64,000 bases of DNA, from contig NZ_LMEI01000006.1 in NCBI RefSeq assembly GCF_001426585.1, positions 124,001-188,000 on the forward strand, read 5' to 3'. The notes beneath the pieces are model-generated. The model saw nothing but the letters and a program-made list of their open reading frames with translations, was not told the origin of the DNA and did not search any database. Every line of letters begins with the position of its first letter. The first letter of the stretch is position 1. Both the position numbers and the translations under genes were made by a program. The DNA is from Streptomyces sp. Root431. Lineage in GTDB: Bacteria; Actinomycetota; Actinomycetes; Streptomycetales; Streptomycetaceae. This document shows positions 25,693 through 34,470 of this stretch, piece by piece.

Positions 25693-27123
25693 TCACTCCC
25701 GGCCGGGCCGGCCCACCGCCTCCGCCACGAGCCGGACGCCCCGCGCGATGACCGAGGGCGACAGATGCGCGTACCCGACGACGAGCCGGACGTCCCCGTC
25801 GGCCGGCCGCGCCGTGCCGTACTCCTCCAGCGGCCGTACGGCCACCCCCGCCTCCGCCGCCCGCGTCAGGAACCGCGCCGGGGGCCCGAACCGCCCCGGC
25901 ACGCGCGCGATGACGTGCAGCCCGGCCGCGATCCCGCTCACCCGCGTGCCCGGCAGGTGCTCGTCGAGCGCGGCGAGCAGCGCGTCCCGCCGCTCCCGGT
26001 AGGCCCGCTGACAGCGCCGCAGCTGCCGGTCGTACCCGCCGCGCGTCACGAACTCCGCGAGCACCGCCTGATCGAGTACGGGATTGCCCAGGTCCATCGT
26101 CCGCTTGCGCTCCACGACCTCGCCGAGCAGCGCCCCCGGGACGAGCATCCAGCCGAGCCGCAGCCCCGGCGCCAGCGACTTGCTGACCGAGCCCGCGTAG
26201 ACGACGCGCTCCGGGTCGAGCCCCTGGAGCGCGCCGACCGGCGCCCGGTCGTACCGGAAGTCGCCGTCGTAGTCGTCCTCCATGACGTACCCGTCCACCC
26301 GCCGCGCCCAGTCGAGGAGCGCGGCGCGCCGCCCCGCGGACCAGCTGATCCCGGACGGGAACTGGTGCGAGGGCGTCACGACCACCGCGCGCACGCCGGA
26401 GTCGGCGAGCGGCCCGGGCAGCAGCCCCTCCTCGTCCAGCGGCAGCCACCTCGTGTCCATGCCGGTCGCGGCGAACAGCCGCCCGTGCTCCGGGCTGCCC
26501 GGATCCTCGACGCCGACCGTGCGCAGCCCCCGCGCCCGCAGCACGAATCCGAGCAGCGTCGACGCCTGCGCCACGCCCGAACAGACCACGAGCCGCTCCG
26601 GGTCGGCCACCACGCCCCGCCGCCGTGTCAGCATCCCGGCCAGCGCCTCGCGCAGCTCGGGCAGCCCGCGCGGGTCGGGGTAGCCGAGCGCCGGGTGCGG
26701 CAGCCGCGCGAGGACGGTCCGCTGGGCAGCCGCCCACGCGGCCCTCGGGAACAGGGACAGGTCGGGGGTGCCCGGGTGGAAGTCCACCTGGACCCCGGTC
26801 ACTCCGGGCGCCCGATCGTGGGCTCCGCGCACGGCCGAACGGGCCGCTCCGCCCACCCACGTTCCCGCGCCCCGGTCGCTGCGCAGGTACCCCTCGGCGG
26901 TCAGCTGTTCGTACGCCTCGGTGACCAGGCCCCGCGAGACGCCGAGGTCGGCCGCGAGCTCACGGCTCGACGGCAGCCGGGTCCCCGGCGTCAGCCGCCC
27001 GGAGCGCACCGCGTCCCGCAGCGCCTCCTGGAGGGCCCGCCCCCGCCGCCGGGCCGGTGCGCCGGCCGCCGGAAGCAGCAACTCCCAGGCCGGCTGGGTC
27101 TGTCTCGTCCCGGGCGATGCCAC
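25693..27123 (-). CDS. MocR/PdxR-type regulator (GntR HTH fused to aminotransferase fold)
   Basis: 476 residues. N-terminal GntR winged helix-turn-helix at about 25-95 (LQEALRDAVRSGRLTPGTRL, SRGLVTEAYEQLTAEGYL) and a C-terminal class-I aminotransferase domain with the PLP Lys in SVSKSLAPGLRLG. MocR proteins use PLP or a PLP-amino acid adduct as effector, controlling PLP synthesis, GABA or taurine use. No such target gene lies next to it, so the regulon is unknown. GTG start. Confidence 0.92.
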   Translation of the reverse strand: MASPGTRQTQPAWELLLPAAGAPARRRGRALQEALRDAVRSGRLTPGTRLPSSRELAADLGVSRGLVTEAYEQLTAEGYLRSDRGAGTWVGGAARSAVRGAHDRAPGVTGVQVDFHPGTPDLSLFPRAAWAAAQRTVLARLPHPALGYPDPRGLPELREALAGMLTRRRGVVADPERLVVCSGVAQASTLLGFVLRARGLRTVGVEDPGSPEHGRLFAATGMDTRWLPLDEEGLLPGPLADSGVRAVVVTPSHQFPSGISWSAGRRAALLDWARRVDGYVMEDDYDGDFRYDRAPVGALQGLDPERVVYAGSVSKSLAPGLRLGWMLVPGALLGEVVERKRTMDLGNPVLDQAVLAEFVTRGGYDRQLRRCQRAYRERRDALLAALDEHLPGTRVSGIAAGLHVIARVPGRFGPPARFLTRAAEAGVAVRPLEEYGTARPADGDVRLVVGYAHLSPSVIARGVRLVAEAVGRPGRE

Positions 27124-27176
27124 GTCCGCCTCACGATCCTGTTCCTGGGGGTCCGCTCCCGACGAGTATGTCGTGC

Positions 27177-27213
27177 CCGTGCCCCGGCCCTCCGCAGAGG
27201 GGCCGGGGCACGG
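27177..27213 (-). terminator. 14-bp GC-rich hairpin after the flotillin gene, with a direct-repeat flank
   Basis: CCGTGCCCCGGCCC (27177-27190) pairs perfectly with GGGCCGGGGCACGG (27200-27213) across a 9-base loop, 50 bases past the flotillin stop. The right arm and following sequence (GGTGACCCGAGGAGG) recur once, about 31 bases on (27229-27257), as an imperfect direct repeat. Confidence 0.7.
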
Positions 27214-27263
27214 TGACCCGAGGAGGAGAGGGGCCGGGGCGCGGTGACCCGAGGAGGGCAGGC

Positions 27264-28688
27264 CTACTCGCCGATCTCCACCGGAGTGCCGACGGTGGCC
27301 GGTGCCGGGACCGGAACCGGCTTCCGCTGCGTGATGCCCTGGAGGAGCTGCGTCAGGTCGACGCCGGTCGTGGAGGAGAGGAGCTCCATGCCCTGGGCGA
27401 CGTTGTCGGTGACGGTGCGGGTCAACTGGCTCGCGCCGTCGGTGGAGATGACCGTCAGCTTGTCGACGGCCGAGAGCGGCTCGGACGCCTTCGCGACGAC
27501 CTGCGGCAGGACCTCGACGACCATCTGGAGGACGGCGGCGTCGCCGTACCGGGCGAAGGCGTCGGCCTTCTTCTCCATCGCCTCGGCCTCGGCGGCGCCC
27601 CGCGCCGCGATGGCCGCGGCCTGCGCCTCGCCCTCGATGCGTACGGCGTCGGCGAGCGCCGCGCGGTGGGCCTTCTCGCCCTCACCGGTGAGCCTCGCCC
27701 GCTGGGCGTCCGCCTCGGCCTCCTTGACCAGGGCGATGCGGCGCGCCTCGGCCTCCTGCTCGGCCTGGTAGCGGGCGGCGTCGGCGGGCTTGCGGACCTG
27801 CGTGTCGAGCTGGCGGTCGGTGAGCGCGGCCTGGCGCGCCGCGACCTTCTCCTGCTCGGCCAGGATGTCCTGCTGACGGGCGGCGTCGGCGAGCGGGCCG
27901 GCCGCGTTCGCCTGGGCCGCGGCCTCGTCGGTCTGGGCCTTGATCTCGGCCTGCTTCAGGTAGAGGGTCCGCTGCGCGATCGCGATCTCCTCCTCCGCCT
28001 TCAGCCGGGCCTGTTCGGCGGCCCGGCGGGCGACGGCCTCGGCGATGTCCGCCTCCTGCTTGGCCCGGGCGGCCTCGGGTCGCCCGAGGTCCTCCAGGTA
28101 GGAGCCCTCGGTGGTGATGTCCTGGATCTGGAAGGCGTCGAGGACCAGGCCCTGCCCGGACAGGCTGGCCTCGGCCTCCTCGGCGACCTGCCCGGCGAAG
28201 GCGGCGCGGTCCCGGATGATGTCCTCCACCGACATGCGGCCGACGATGGAGCGCAGCGCGCCGGACAGCACCTCCTGGGTGAAACCGACGATGCCGCCCT
28301 GCTGCATGAGGAACCGCTGCGCGGCCGCCCGGATCGAGTCCTCGGTGCCGCCGACCTTGACGATCGCGACGCCCTCCAGATTGGCCTTCACCCCGCGCAG
28401 GGTGACGGCGCCGCGCACCGCGACCGGGATGTGCCGGCTCGACAGGTCGAGGGTGAACTTCTGCTGCACGAACGGCACGACGAACACTCCTCCGCCGACC
28501 ACGACCTTCTGGCCGCTGTTGTCGGTGAACACCCGCCCGGTGGCGGGATCCGTCGCCTGCTTGCCGCGCCTGCCGGTGATGATGAACGCCTCGCTGGGCC
28601 CGGCGACCTTGTAGCGGGTGACGACGGCCAGGCCGAGGAGCACGACGAGGACGACGATGCCCACGACGGCGGCCAGGACAGGACTCAT
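27264..28688 (-). CDS. Flotillin-like SPFH/band 7 protein
   Basis: 474 residues: an N-terminal membrane segment (LAAVVGIVVLVVLLGLAVV), an SPFH domain to ~200, then a long Ala/Glu-rich coiled coil (AEAEARRIALVKEAEADAQRA) and a hydrophobic C-terminal part. Flotillins scaffold ordered membrane microdomains. It follows the NfeD-like gene by 90 bases in the same direction; NfeD-flotillin pairs are a classic bacterial operon. AAGGGG precedes the ATG. Confidence 0.92.
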   Translation of the reverse strand: MSPVLAAVVGIVVLVVLLGLAVVTRYKVAGPSEAFIITGRRGKQATDPATGRVFTDNSGQKVVVGGGVFVVPFVQQKFTLDLSSRHIPVAVRGAVTLRGVKANLEGVAIVKVGGTEDSIRAAAQRFLMQQGGIVGFTQEVLSGALRSIVGRMSVEDIIRDRAAFAGQVAEEAEASLSGQGLVLDAFQIQDITTEGSYLEDLGRPEAARAKQEADIAEAVARRAAEQARLKAEEEIAIAQRTLYLKQAEIKAQTDEAAAQANAAGPLADAARQQDILAEQEKVAARQAALTDRQLDTQVRKPADAARYQAEQEAEARRIALVKEAEADAQRARLTGEGEKAHRAALADAVRIEGEAQAAAIAARGAAEAEAMEKKADAFARYGDAAVLQMVVEVLPQVVAKASEPLSAVDKLTVISTDGASQLTRTVTDNVAQGMELLSSTTGVDLTQLLQGITQRKPVPVPAPATVGTPVEIGE

Positions 28689-28778
28689 GAGGAATTCCCC
28701 TTGCTTCGAAATGAGTGGGAGGGGGGCGGGGCCGGCATTCGACCGGGCGCGGAGTCGGCCTTCGACGGGGTCGGGGAC

Positions 28779-29297
28779 TCAGCGTTCGACGGGGCGGACG
28801 GTCACCGACGTCGGTGACGGCACGGACTCCACCCACACCTCGGTGCCCCGCGCGACCGGCCCCGCGGCCTTCGCCGCGTACTTGACCGGCTGCCCGCCCA
28901 GAGAGAGCAGGACCTCGCCGTAGCCGCCGGCGGGAATCGCCGTGACCACCGCACCCGACGTACCCGTCAGGTCCTCGCCCCGCGGCGCGGACGCCGCGCC
29001 GTCCCGGAGCAGCGCCCGGCTGAACCGCCAGGTGAGCCAGGCCACGAGGGCGCCCACGGCGGTGCCCGTGAGGGTCGCGGCCAGGACTCCGGCGCCCGCG
29101 GCGCCCGTCGCGATGGCCCCGGTGAAACCGAGGGCCGAGACGAAGCCGGCGATCACCGGAAGCGAGAGGAGCCCGTCGAGCCCGCCGCCAAGCCCGCCGC
29201 CGATCGAGTCGGCGATCCCTTCGAGGATGCCGTCGAAGAGCAGTGAGAGAGCCAGCAGGACGAGGCCCGCACTGCCGAGACCGAGAAACCACCCCAT
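28779..29297 (-). CDS. NfeD-like membrane protein, partner of flotillin
   Basis: 172 residues: several hydrophobic segments (GLGSAGLVLLALSLLFDGIL; FVSALGFTGAIATGAAGAGVL; LTGTAVGALVAWLTW) and a C-terminal OB-like region (DLTGTSGAVVTAIPAGGYGEVLL ... VESVPSPTSVTV) as in NfeD1b proteins. It sits directly before the flotillin gene. ATG 29297 is used since the protein then begins at the first membrane helix; a GTG at 29360 would add 21 residues. Confidence 0.85.
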   Translation of the reverse strand: MGWFLGLGSAGLVLLALSLLFDGILEGIADSIGGGLGGGLDGLLSLPVIAGFVSALGFTGAIATGAAGAGVLAATLTGTAVGALVAWLTWRFSRALLRDGAASAPRGEDLTGTSGAVVTAIPAGGYGEVLLSLGGQPVKYAAKAAGPVARGTEVWVESVPSPTSVTVRPVER

Positions 29298-29437
29298 GCG
29301 CGCCCCCGTCCCGTACGACCTCGTTCCGCCCTCTGCGAGGAGGCTTTCACGGAACAGCACGCATGTTCATTGCCGGATCCCGGCAATCTTTACGCGTTCT
29401 TGATGCCGTGATGAAAGGGACGGGCGGAGCTCCGGGG

Positions 29438-30499
29438 TCACAGCGGCTGATCGGGCCAGCCGAGGAGCCGGGCCCCGACGACGGCCGTCTGGAGGGTGTA
29501 GCGCTGGACCGGATCGCCGGGATCCGAACCCGTCAGACGGTGGATGCGGTCGAGGCGGTACGTCATCGCCCGCACGCTGAGGCCGAGCCGGCGGGCGGCC
29601 TGCGCGGTGACGCAACCGGTGTCGAAGTACGCGGTGAGGGTGTCGAGCAGGGGCTTCGGGCCGCCGCGCGCCTGCTGGAGCGGTCCGAGCACGGTGTGGA
29701 CGAGATCGGCCATGGCCTGCCGGTCGCGGGCGAGGACCGGATAGACCAGGAGGTCCGCCGCGTGGAGCACCGGGTCGTCCAGCTCCATGCGGGTCGCGAG
29801 GTCGAGGGCGTTGAGGGCCTCTTCGTAGGAGTGGACGACACCGCCGGCGCCCGGGTGCGCACGGCCGACGGCGACCTGACCGCCGCCGGTCGCCGCGTAC
29901 GCCTGCTTGGCGAAGTGGGTGAGCACCTCGGGCTCGTCCGCCGGGGCCAGGCAGATCAGCCGCCCGTCCTTGGTGGTGAGCAGGATCCGGCGGTCGCCGA
30001 AGCGGGCGAGGAGCGAGGTCTCGACGGCCCGCGTGACCGCGCAGCCGTCGTCGTACGGCTCCGGGCCCCGCGCGACGGCCACGGCATGGGCGTGGGACAG
30101 GAGCAGCCCGAAGCGCACCGCGCGCTCCGCGAGCCTCCCGAGGTCGCTGCGCCCGTAGAGGAGGTCGTCGACGAACTCCCGTCGCGCGGCCTCCTCCTGG
30201 CGTATCGCCAGGCGCTGGGCCCGCTCGTGCCCCTCGGCGAAGGCGTCGACGGCCTGCTCCACGGCGCCCAGCAGATGCCGGACGGCGGAGTGCGGCACGC
30301 CGGGCAGGACCTGCTGCGCGGCCGAGAGGTGGGCGCGGACGAGGTCCCGCATGCCGATGCCGACCTCCGCGGCCCGCTCGCCCCGGGAGCGCAGGGCCTC
30401 GCGCTCGTCGCGGGTGAGCCTGCGGCCGGCCGCGCACACACCCGTGAGGATCTCGGCGTACCCCTCCAGATACGCCTCGATCGGCTCCTTCTCCGTCAC
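29438..30499 (-). CDS. PucR-family helix-turn-helix regulator
   Basis: 353 residues. N-terminal helical region (EAYLEGYAEILTGVCAAGRRL) like RsbT co-antagonist-type domains, a GGDEF-like middle, and the C-terminal PucR HTH (YFDTGCVTAQAARRLGLSVRAMTYRLDRI). GTG 30499 follows GGGAGGGG closely and matches the family length; the open frame upstream is a shadow. Divergent from the EamA transporter gene with 181 bases between, which may be its target (inference). Confidence 0.9.
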   Translation of the reverse strand: MTEKEPIEAYLEGYAEILTGVCAAGRRLTRDEREALRSRGERAAEVGIGMRDLVRAHLSAAQQVLPGVPHSAVRHLLGAVEQAVDAFAEGHERAQRLAIRQEEAARREFVDDLLYGRSDLGRLAERAVRFGLLLSHAHAVAVARGPEPYDDGCAVTRAVETSLLARFGDRRILLTTKDGRLICLAPADEPEVLTHFAKQAYAATGGGQVAVGRAHPGAGGVVHSYEEALNALDLATRMELDDPVLHAADLLVYPVLARDRQAMADLVHTVLGPLQQARGGPKPLLDTLTAYFDTGCVTAQAARRLGLSVRAMTYRLDRIHRLTGSDPGDPVQRYTLQTAVVGARLLGWPDQPL

Positions 30500-30644
30500 G
30501 GCCCCTCCCGCCCCTGCCCTGCGCGTCCTGACGAGTTCTTGACGCGCGGAGACCAAGCGTGACACGCCCCGCGCGCGGGCGAGGAACGGAAGAGGGGCGC
30601 AAGCGGAGCGGAAGTGGTCCCCGATGGCGAAGGGAAAGTGGACC

Positions 30645-30673
30645 TTAACCGGGGCCGCGCCGCTTCCTAGCGT
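30645..30673 (+). promoter_or_regulatory. Leaderless-type promoter for the EamA gene
   Basis: TTAACC (30645-30650) and TAGCGT (30668-30673) are separated by 17 bases and the ATG follows 7 bases later, so transcription would begin at or next to the start codon. No Shine-Dalgarno sequence is present, in keeping with a leaderless mRNA. Confidence 0.6.
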
Positions 30674-30680
30674 CGACACC

Positions 30681-31841
30681 ATGAACGCGAACTCCCTGCG
30701 CGGCGTCCTCCTCGTGACGCTCGCCTACGCCCTGGTGGGCGCCTCCTTCACCGCGAACAGCCTCCTCGGCGCCTATCCGTACGCGGGCGGGCAGGCGCTG
30801 CGGTACGCGGCCGCCTGTCTGCTCCTGCTCCCGCTGCTCGGCCGCGGCGGGCTCGCCCCGCTCCGCACCCTGACGCTCCGTCATTGGCTGCGGCTCGGCG
30901 CGGTCGCGGCCGTCGGCATGGTCGGCTTCAACCTCGCGGTGCTCGCCGCCGAGCGGACCGCCGAACCGGCTGTCCCCGGCGTCCTCGTCGGCTGCGCCCC
31001 GGTCGTCGTCGCCGTCCTCGTCCCGCTGACCGAGGGCCGCAAGCCCGCCCCCGCCGTCCTGTACGGGGCCCTCCTCGTCGCCGCGGGCGCCTTCACCGTG
31101 CAGGGCTGGGGGCGGACGGACCTGGCCGGGATCGGCTGGTCGGTGGCGGCGCTCGCGGGCGAGGTCGGGTTCACGGTGCTCGCAGTCCCGGTGCTGCGGC
31201 TGCTCGGGCCGAAGCTGCTGACCGCCGCCGTGTGCGGGGTCGGCGCGGTCGAGGCGGCACTCCTCGGCCTCGCCGTCGACGGGGCCGGTTTCGTCCGGGT
31301 GCCGACGGCCGTGGAGACGGGCGCCCTGATCTGGCAGGCGGCCCTGGCCACGGTCGTCGGCTTCGTCCTCTTCTACATGGGCGTCCAGCGGATCGGCATG
31401 GAGCGCGCCACTCTCTATACCGGGGCGATCCCGGTCGCCGCCGCGCTGAGCGCCGCCCTCGTCGCGGGCGCCGCCTTCGGGCTCCCGCAGGCGGCAGGCG
31501 GCCTCCTCGTGGGGGCCGGGGCCGCGCTCGGCACCGGCCTCTTCAGCCGTACGCGGTCAGCGGCTGCCGTCGAGGATCACCCGCGCGACGAGAGCCGGGT
31601 CGTCGTTCATGGGCACGTGACCGCAGCCGGGCAGCCGCACGAGCCGGGCGCCGGGCAGGGCGTGCTTGGCGCGGACGCCCTGGCGGCGCAGGAGCAGCCG
31701 GTCCCTGCTGCCCCAGGCGACGGTGACGGGGACGGCGGGCACGTCGCCGGGGACGGGCGCGGTCCGGCCGGCGGCCAGGGTCTGGTGGAAGCCGGCGGCC
31801 CCGCGCAGCGCGAGGGTCTCGGCGACGACCGCCTCGGGTGA
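30681..31841 (+). CDS. EamA/DMT-family transporter with unusual C-terminal extension
   Basis: 386 residues. The first ~292 hold ten membrane helices in two EamA halves, the full size of a drug/metabolite transporter. The frame then has no stop until 31841, adding ~94 Gly/Ala/Asp-rich residues with no family counterpart. This tail lies entirely opposite the 3' part of the hydrolase gene. Either the old stop near 31560 was lost, or a sequencing frameshift is present. Exporter of a small metabolite by family; the substrate is unknown. Confidence 0.8.
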   Translation: MNANSLRGVLLVTLAYALVGASFTANSLLGAYPYAGGQALRYAAACLLLLPLLGRGGLAPLRTLTLRHWLRLGAVAAVGMVGFNLAVLAAERTAEPAVPGVLVGCAPVVVAVLVPLTEGRKPAPAVLYGALLVAAGAFTVQGWGRTDLAGIGWSVAALAGEVGFTVLAVPVLRLLGPKLLTAAVCGVGAVEAALLGLAVDGAGFVRVPTAVETGALIWQAALATVVGFVLFYMGVQRIGMERATLYTGAIPVAAALSAALVAGAAFGLPQAAGGLLVGAGAALGTGLFSRTRSAAAVEDHPRDESRVVVHGHVTAAGQPHEPGAGQGVLGADALAAQEQPVPAAPGDGDGDGGHVAGDGRGPAGGQGLVEAGGPAQREGLGDDRLG

Positions 31842-32387
31842 ACGGCGGCCGGGGCGCGCGTAGATGGTGCTGGTGAGCACGGCCCGACCGGCGGGCGTAC
31901 GGGCGAGCCGCTCGATCGCCGGCACGGGCAGCGACCGGGCCGCGCCCCGCATGGCCCGCAGCGTCCCGAAGGCGTACCGTCGCTCGGCCTCCGACCAGAA
32001 GCCGGCGGGGGAGAGGGCGGTCACCGAGCGCACGAGCTTCTCCCGGCCGAGCTCCAGCGCGAGCAGCCCGCCCAGCGAGTTCCCCGCGACGTGCGGCCGG
32101 TCGAAGCCGACGGCCTCGCAGAAGGCGCCGAGCACCGTGACGACGGAGGGGAGGCCGTAGGGGCAGTCCTCCGGCAGCGGGTCCGAGGCGCCGAAGCCGG
32201 GCAGGTCGACGGCGATCACCTCGCGGTCGGCGGCGAGGACGTCGAGCACCGGTTCCCAGGCCTGCCAGTGGTGGCCGATGCCGTGGAGCAGCAGCAGCGG
32301 TTCCCCCGCGCCCCTCCGCTCGTACGCGAGGGACACCGTACGGGGACCCGACGGGGTCCCGACCGAGAACGCGATCCGTGCGGACAT
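31557..32387 (-). CDS. Alpha/beta-hydrolase
   Basis: 276 residues with the family core: oxyanion HGIG, nucleophile elbow GNSLGG (Ser around residue 98), a late Asp (WGSRDRLL) and His (GCGHVPM). Cytoplasmic, no signal. ATG 32387 follows GGGGAG. Ester, C-C bond or haloalkane substrates cannot be told apart from sequence alone. Overlaps the convergent EamA frame by 285 bases. Confidence 0.9.
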   Translation of the reverse strand: MSARIAFSVGTPSGPRTVSLAYERRGAGEPLLLLHGIGHHWQAWEPVLDVLAADREVIAVDLPGFGASDPLPEDCPYGLPSVVTVLGAFCEAVGFDRPHVAGNSLGGLLALELGREKLVRSVTALSPAGFWSEAERRYAFGTLRAMRGAARSLPVPAIERLARTPAGRAVLTSTIYARPGRRSPEAVVAETLALRGAAGFHQTLAAGRTAPVPGDVPAVPVTVAWGSRDRLLLRRQGVRAKHALPGARLVRLPGCGHVPMNDDPALVARVILDGSR

Positions 32388-32506
32388 ACGGACTCCCCTG
32401 CAGTTCTTTAGACGACGCGTCAGCAAGAATTACCGGCCGGTAGCGAGGAGTTCAAGTCCCCGGGCCGAAACTGGACAGGACGGTGACGGTCGGCTGGGAT
32501 GGACGC

Positions 32507-33412
32507 GTGCCCACCGATATCCCGACCACGCCGACCGACACCCTGACCGACGTCTTCGAGGAGCACCGCCGGATGCTCCTCGGTGTCGCCTACCGGATGC
32601 TCGGGCGCGCCGCCGACGCCGAGGACGTCGTCCAGGAGGCCTGGCTCCGCTGGACCGCCGAGGACCGCGCCGCCGTCCGCGAACCGCGCGCCTTCCTCGT
32701 ACGCGTCACCACCCGGCTCGCCATCGACCGGCTGCGGCAGTCCCAGGCCCGCCGCGAGTCCTACGTCGGCCCCTGGCTGCCCGAGCCCGTCGTCACCGAC
32801 TTCGGCCCGACCGCCCCCGACACCGCAGAGCGCGCCCTCCTCGCCGACTCCGTCTCGCTGGCGGTCCTCGTCGTCCTGGAATCCCTCTCCCCCCTGGAGC
32901 GGGCCGTCTTCGTGCTGCGCGAGGCCTTCGGCTTCCCCTTCGGGGAGATCGCCACCGCCCTCGACCGCTCCGAGGCGGCCGTGCGCCAGCTCGCCGGGCG
33001 GGCCCGGCGCCACGTCGACGAGGGCAAGCCGCGCTACGACGTCGACCCGACCGAGCGCCGCGACCTCACCGAGCGCTTCCTCTCCGCCGCGTCCGGCGGC
33101 GACCTCGGCGAGCTCCTCGCCCTCCTCGCCCCGGACGCGCGCCTCGTCGGCGACAGCGGAGGCAAGTCCAAGGCCCCGCTGCGGATCATCGACGGCGCCG
33201 ACAAGATCGGCCGCTTCTTCCGCGGCGTGGCGACCGGGGCCCAGGAGACGTACGAGTACCGCTTCGCCGAACTCAACGGCGCTCCCGCCGTGGTCGCCTT
33301 CCTGGACGGCAGGCCGGACTCGGTCTTCCAGGTCGAGGTGCGCGACGGGCACATCCAGTGCGTCTACATCATCCGGAACCCCGACAAGCTCCAGGGCCTC
33401 GCCGACCTCTGA
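32507..33412 (+). CDS. ECF sigma factor with C-terminal SnoaL-like domain (ECF41/SigJ type)
   Basis: 301 residues from GTG 32507. Region 2 (FEEHRRMLLGVAYRMLGRAADAEDVVQEAWLRW), region 4 (LSPLERAVFVLREAFGFPFGEIA) and a SnoaL-like domain from ~185 ending IIRNPDKL. This is the ECF41 layout, where the fused domain replaces a separate anti-sigma factor. Members often sit beside a DoxX, carboxymuconolactone decarboxylase or oxidoreductase gene; none is here. GTG 32483 is an alternative start with a weaker site. Confidence 0.9.
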   Translation: MPTDIPTTPTDTLTDVFEEHRRMLLGVAYRMLGRAADAEDVVQEAWLRWTAEDRAAVREPRAFLVRVTTRLAIDRLRQSQARRESYVGPWLPEPVVTDFGPTAPDTAERALLADSVSLAVLVVLESLSPLERAVFVLREAFGFPFGEIATALDRSEAAVRQLAGRARRHVDEGKPRYDVDPTERRDLTERFLSAASGGDLGELLALLAPDARLVGDSGGKSKAPLRIIDGADKIGRFFRGVATGAQETYEYRFAELNGAPAVVAFLDGRPDSVFQVEVRDGHIQCVYIIRNPDKLQGLADL

Positions 33413-33434
33413 CCCCGGCGCCCACCGCAGTACC

Positions 33435-33468
33435 GCCCCGCCCCCGTCCCCGGGTGGCGGGGCCTTTT
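33435..33468 (+). terminator. Rho-independent terminator of the sigma-factor gene
   Basis: GCCCCGCC (33435-33442) pairs with GGCGGGGC (33456-33463), followed by CTTTT, 22 bases after the stop. Confidence 0.8.
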
Positions 33469-33550
33469 GCTGCGCCGCGCTCACGGGGGCGCGAACGTCC
33501 TGTGAACGATCTAGGTCAGAGGGTCACATTCGGGGCCGGTTGACGGAGGA

Positions 33551-33585
33551 TTGGTCTTGACCAAGGGGGTGGCTCGCCTTATGGT
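33551..33585 (+). promoter_or_regulatory. Strong promoter overlapping a DasR-like (dre) palindrome
   Basis: TTGACC (33557-33562), a 17-base spacer and TATGGT (33580-33585) form a good housekeeping promoter. The -35 is embedded in the perfect palindrome TTGGTCTTGACCAA (33551-33564). DasR sites have the core TGGTCTAGACCA, and this one differs at a single central base. A GntR/HutC repressor bound here would block polymerase. Confidence 0.75.
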
Positions 33586-33665
33586 CGCAGAGTTAGTGCA
33601 GGAACCTTTAATAAACAAGGGCGCGGAAAAACGCCGCGGGACACGGCGAATTGCGGAGGATCAGG

Positions 33666-34406
33666 GTGGGGACCACGCAGCTGGCATCGGTACCGGAGCC
33701 GAAGTACCAGCACCTCAAGACAGTGATCGGCGAAGCGCTCGACTCGGACTTCGCCGTCGGAGAGATCCTGCCCAACGAGCGGGAGCTCGCGGCGCGCTTC
33801 GGCGTCGCCCGGGCCACGCTCCGCCAGGCCCTGGAGCAGCTGGAGCTGGAAGGCCGCCTCCAGCGCCGCCGCGGCGTCGGCACCACGGTCGCGCCGCCGC
33901 GCGTCGGCGTGGACGTCTCCACCGCACAGCACGCCTGGCCCGGCGTCGGCGACGAGACCTGGGAATCCCAGGACTCCGCCAGCGACGTGGCCCCGGCCGC
34001 CGTCGCGCGCGTCCTGGAGACCGCCGCGGACGAGCGCGTGCACGTCGTGCGCCGCATCCGCGTCACCCAGGGCCAGCCGGTCGCCGCCGAGCTGCTGTAC
34101 GTGCCGGCCGCCTCCGTGCCCGGCCTCAGCGCCATCGACGCCCCGGTGGGCCCCGCCCGGGCCCGTACTGTGCTGCGCGAGCTCCAGCACCTCGCCCTCG
34201 ACGGCCAGGACCGCTCCGTGGAGCTCGGTTCGGCCCGCGCCGACGATGCCAAGGAGCTCGACCGGCTGCCGGGCGCGCCCGTCCTCGTCGTGACGACCCG
34301 CTACCTCTCCGAGGGGCGCACCGCCGCCGTCTCGGTCGCCACGTACCGCGCCGACACCTGCCGCCTCACCTTCGGCGACTCGGGCGACCTGGTCATGGCC
34401 TCCTGA
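33666..34406 (+). CDS. GntR-family (HutC/DasR-like) regulator
   Basis: 246 residues: a winged HTH at ~10-75 (PKYQHLKTVIGEALDSDFAV, ATLRQALEQLELEGRLQRR) and a UTRA ligand domain from ~95. GTG 33666 follows GGAGGA by 6 bases. The HutC/DasR subfamily binds phosphosugars or amino acids. Its own promoter carries a dre-type palindrome, pointing to autoregulation or control by DasR. It is convergent with a ROK repressor gene, fitting a sugar-regulation locus. It is not DasR itself by remembered sequence. Confidence 0.88.
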   Translation: MGTTQLASVPEPKYQHLKTVIGEALDSDFAVGEILPNERELAARFGVARATLRQALEQLELEGRLQRRRGVGTTVAPPRVGVDVSTAQHAWPGVGDETWESQDSASDVAPAAVARVLETAADERVHVVRRIRVTQGQPVAAELLYVPAASVPGLSAIDAPVGPARARTVLRELQHLALDGQDRSVELGSARADDAKELDRLPGAPVLVVTTRYLSEGRTAAVSVATYRADTCRLTFGDSGDLVMAS

Positions 34407-34470
34407 CACCCCGCGCACCACACCCCGCGCTCCGCGCGACGGCCCGTCGAGGGACCGCCACTCCGGCGGT

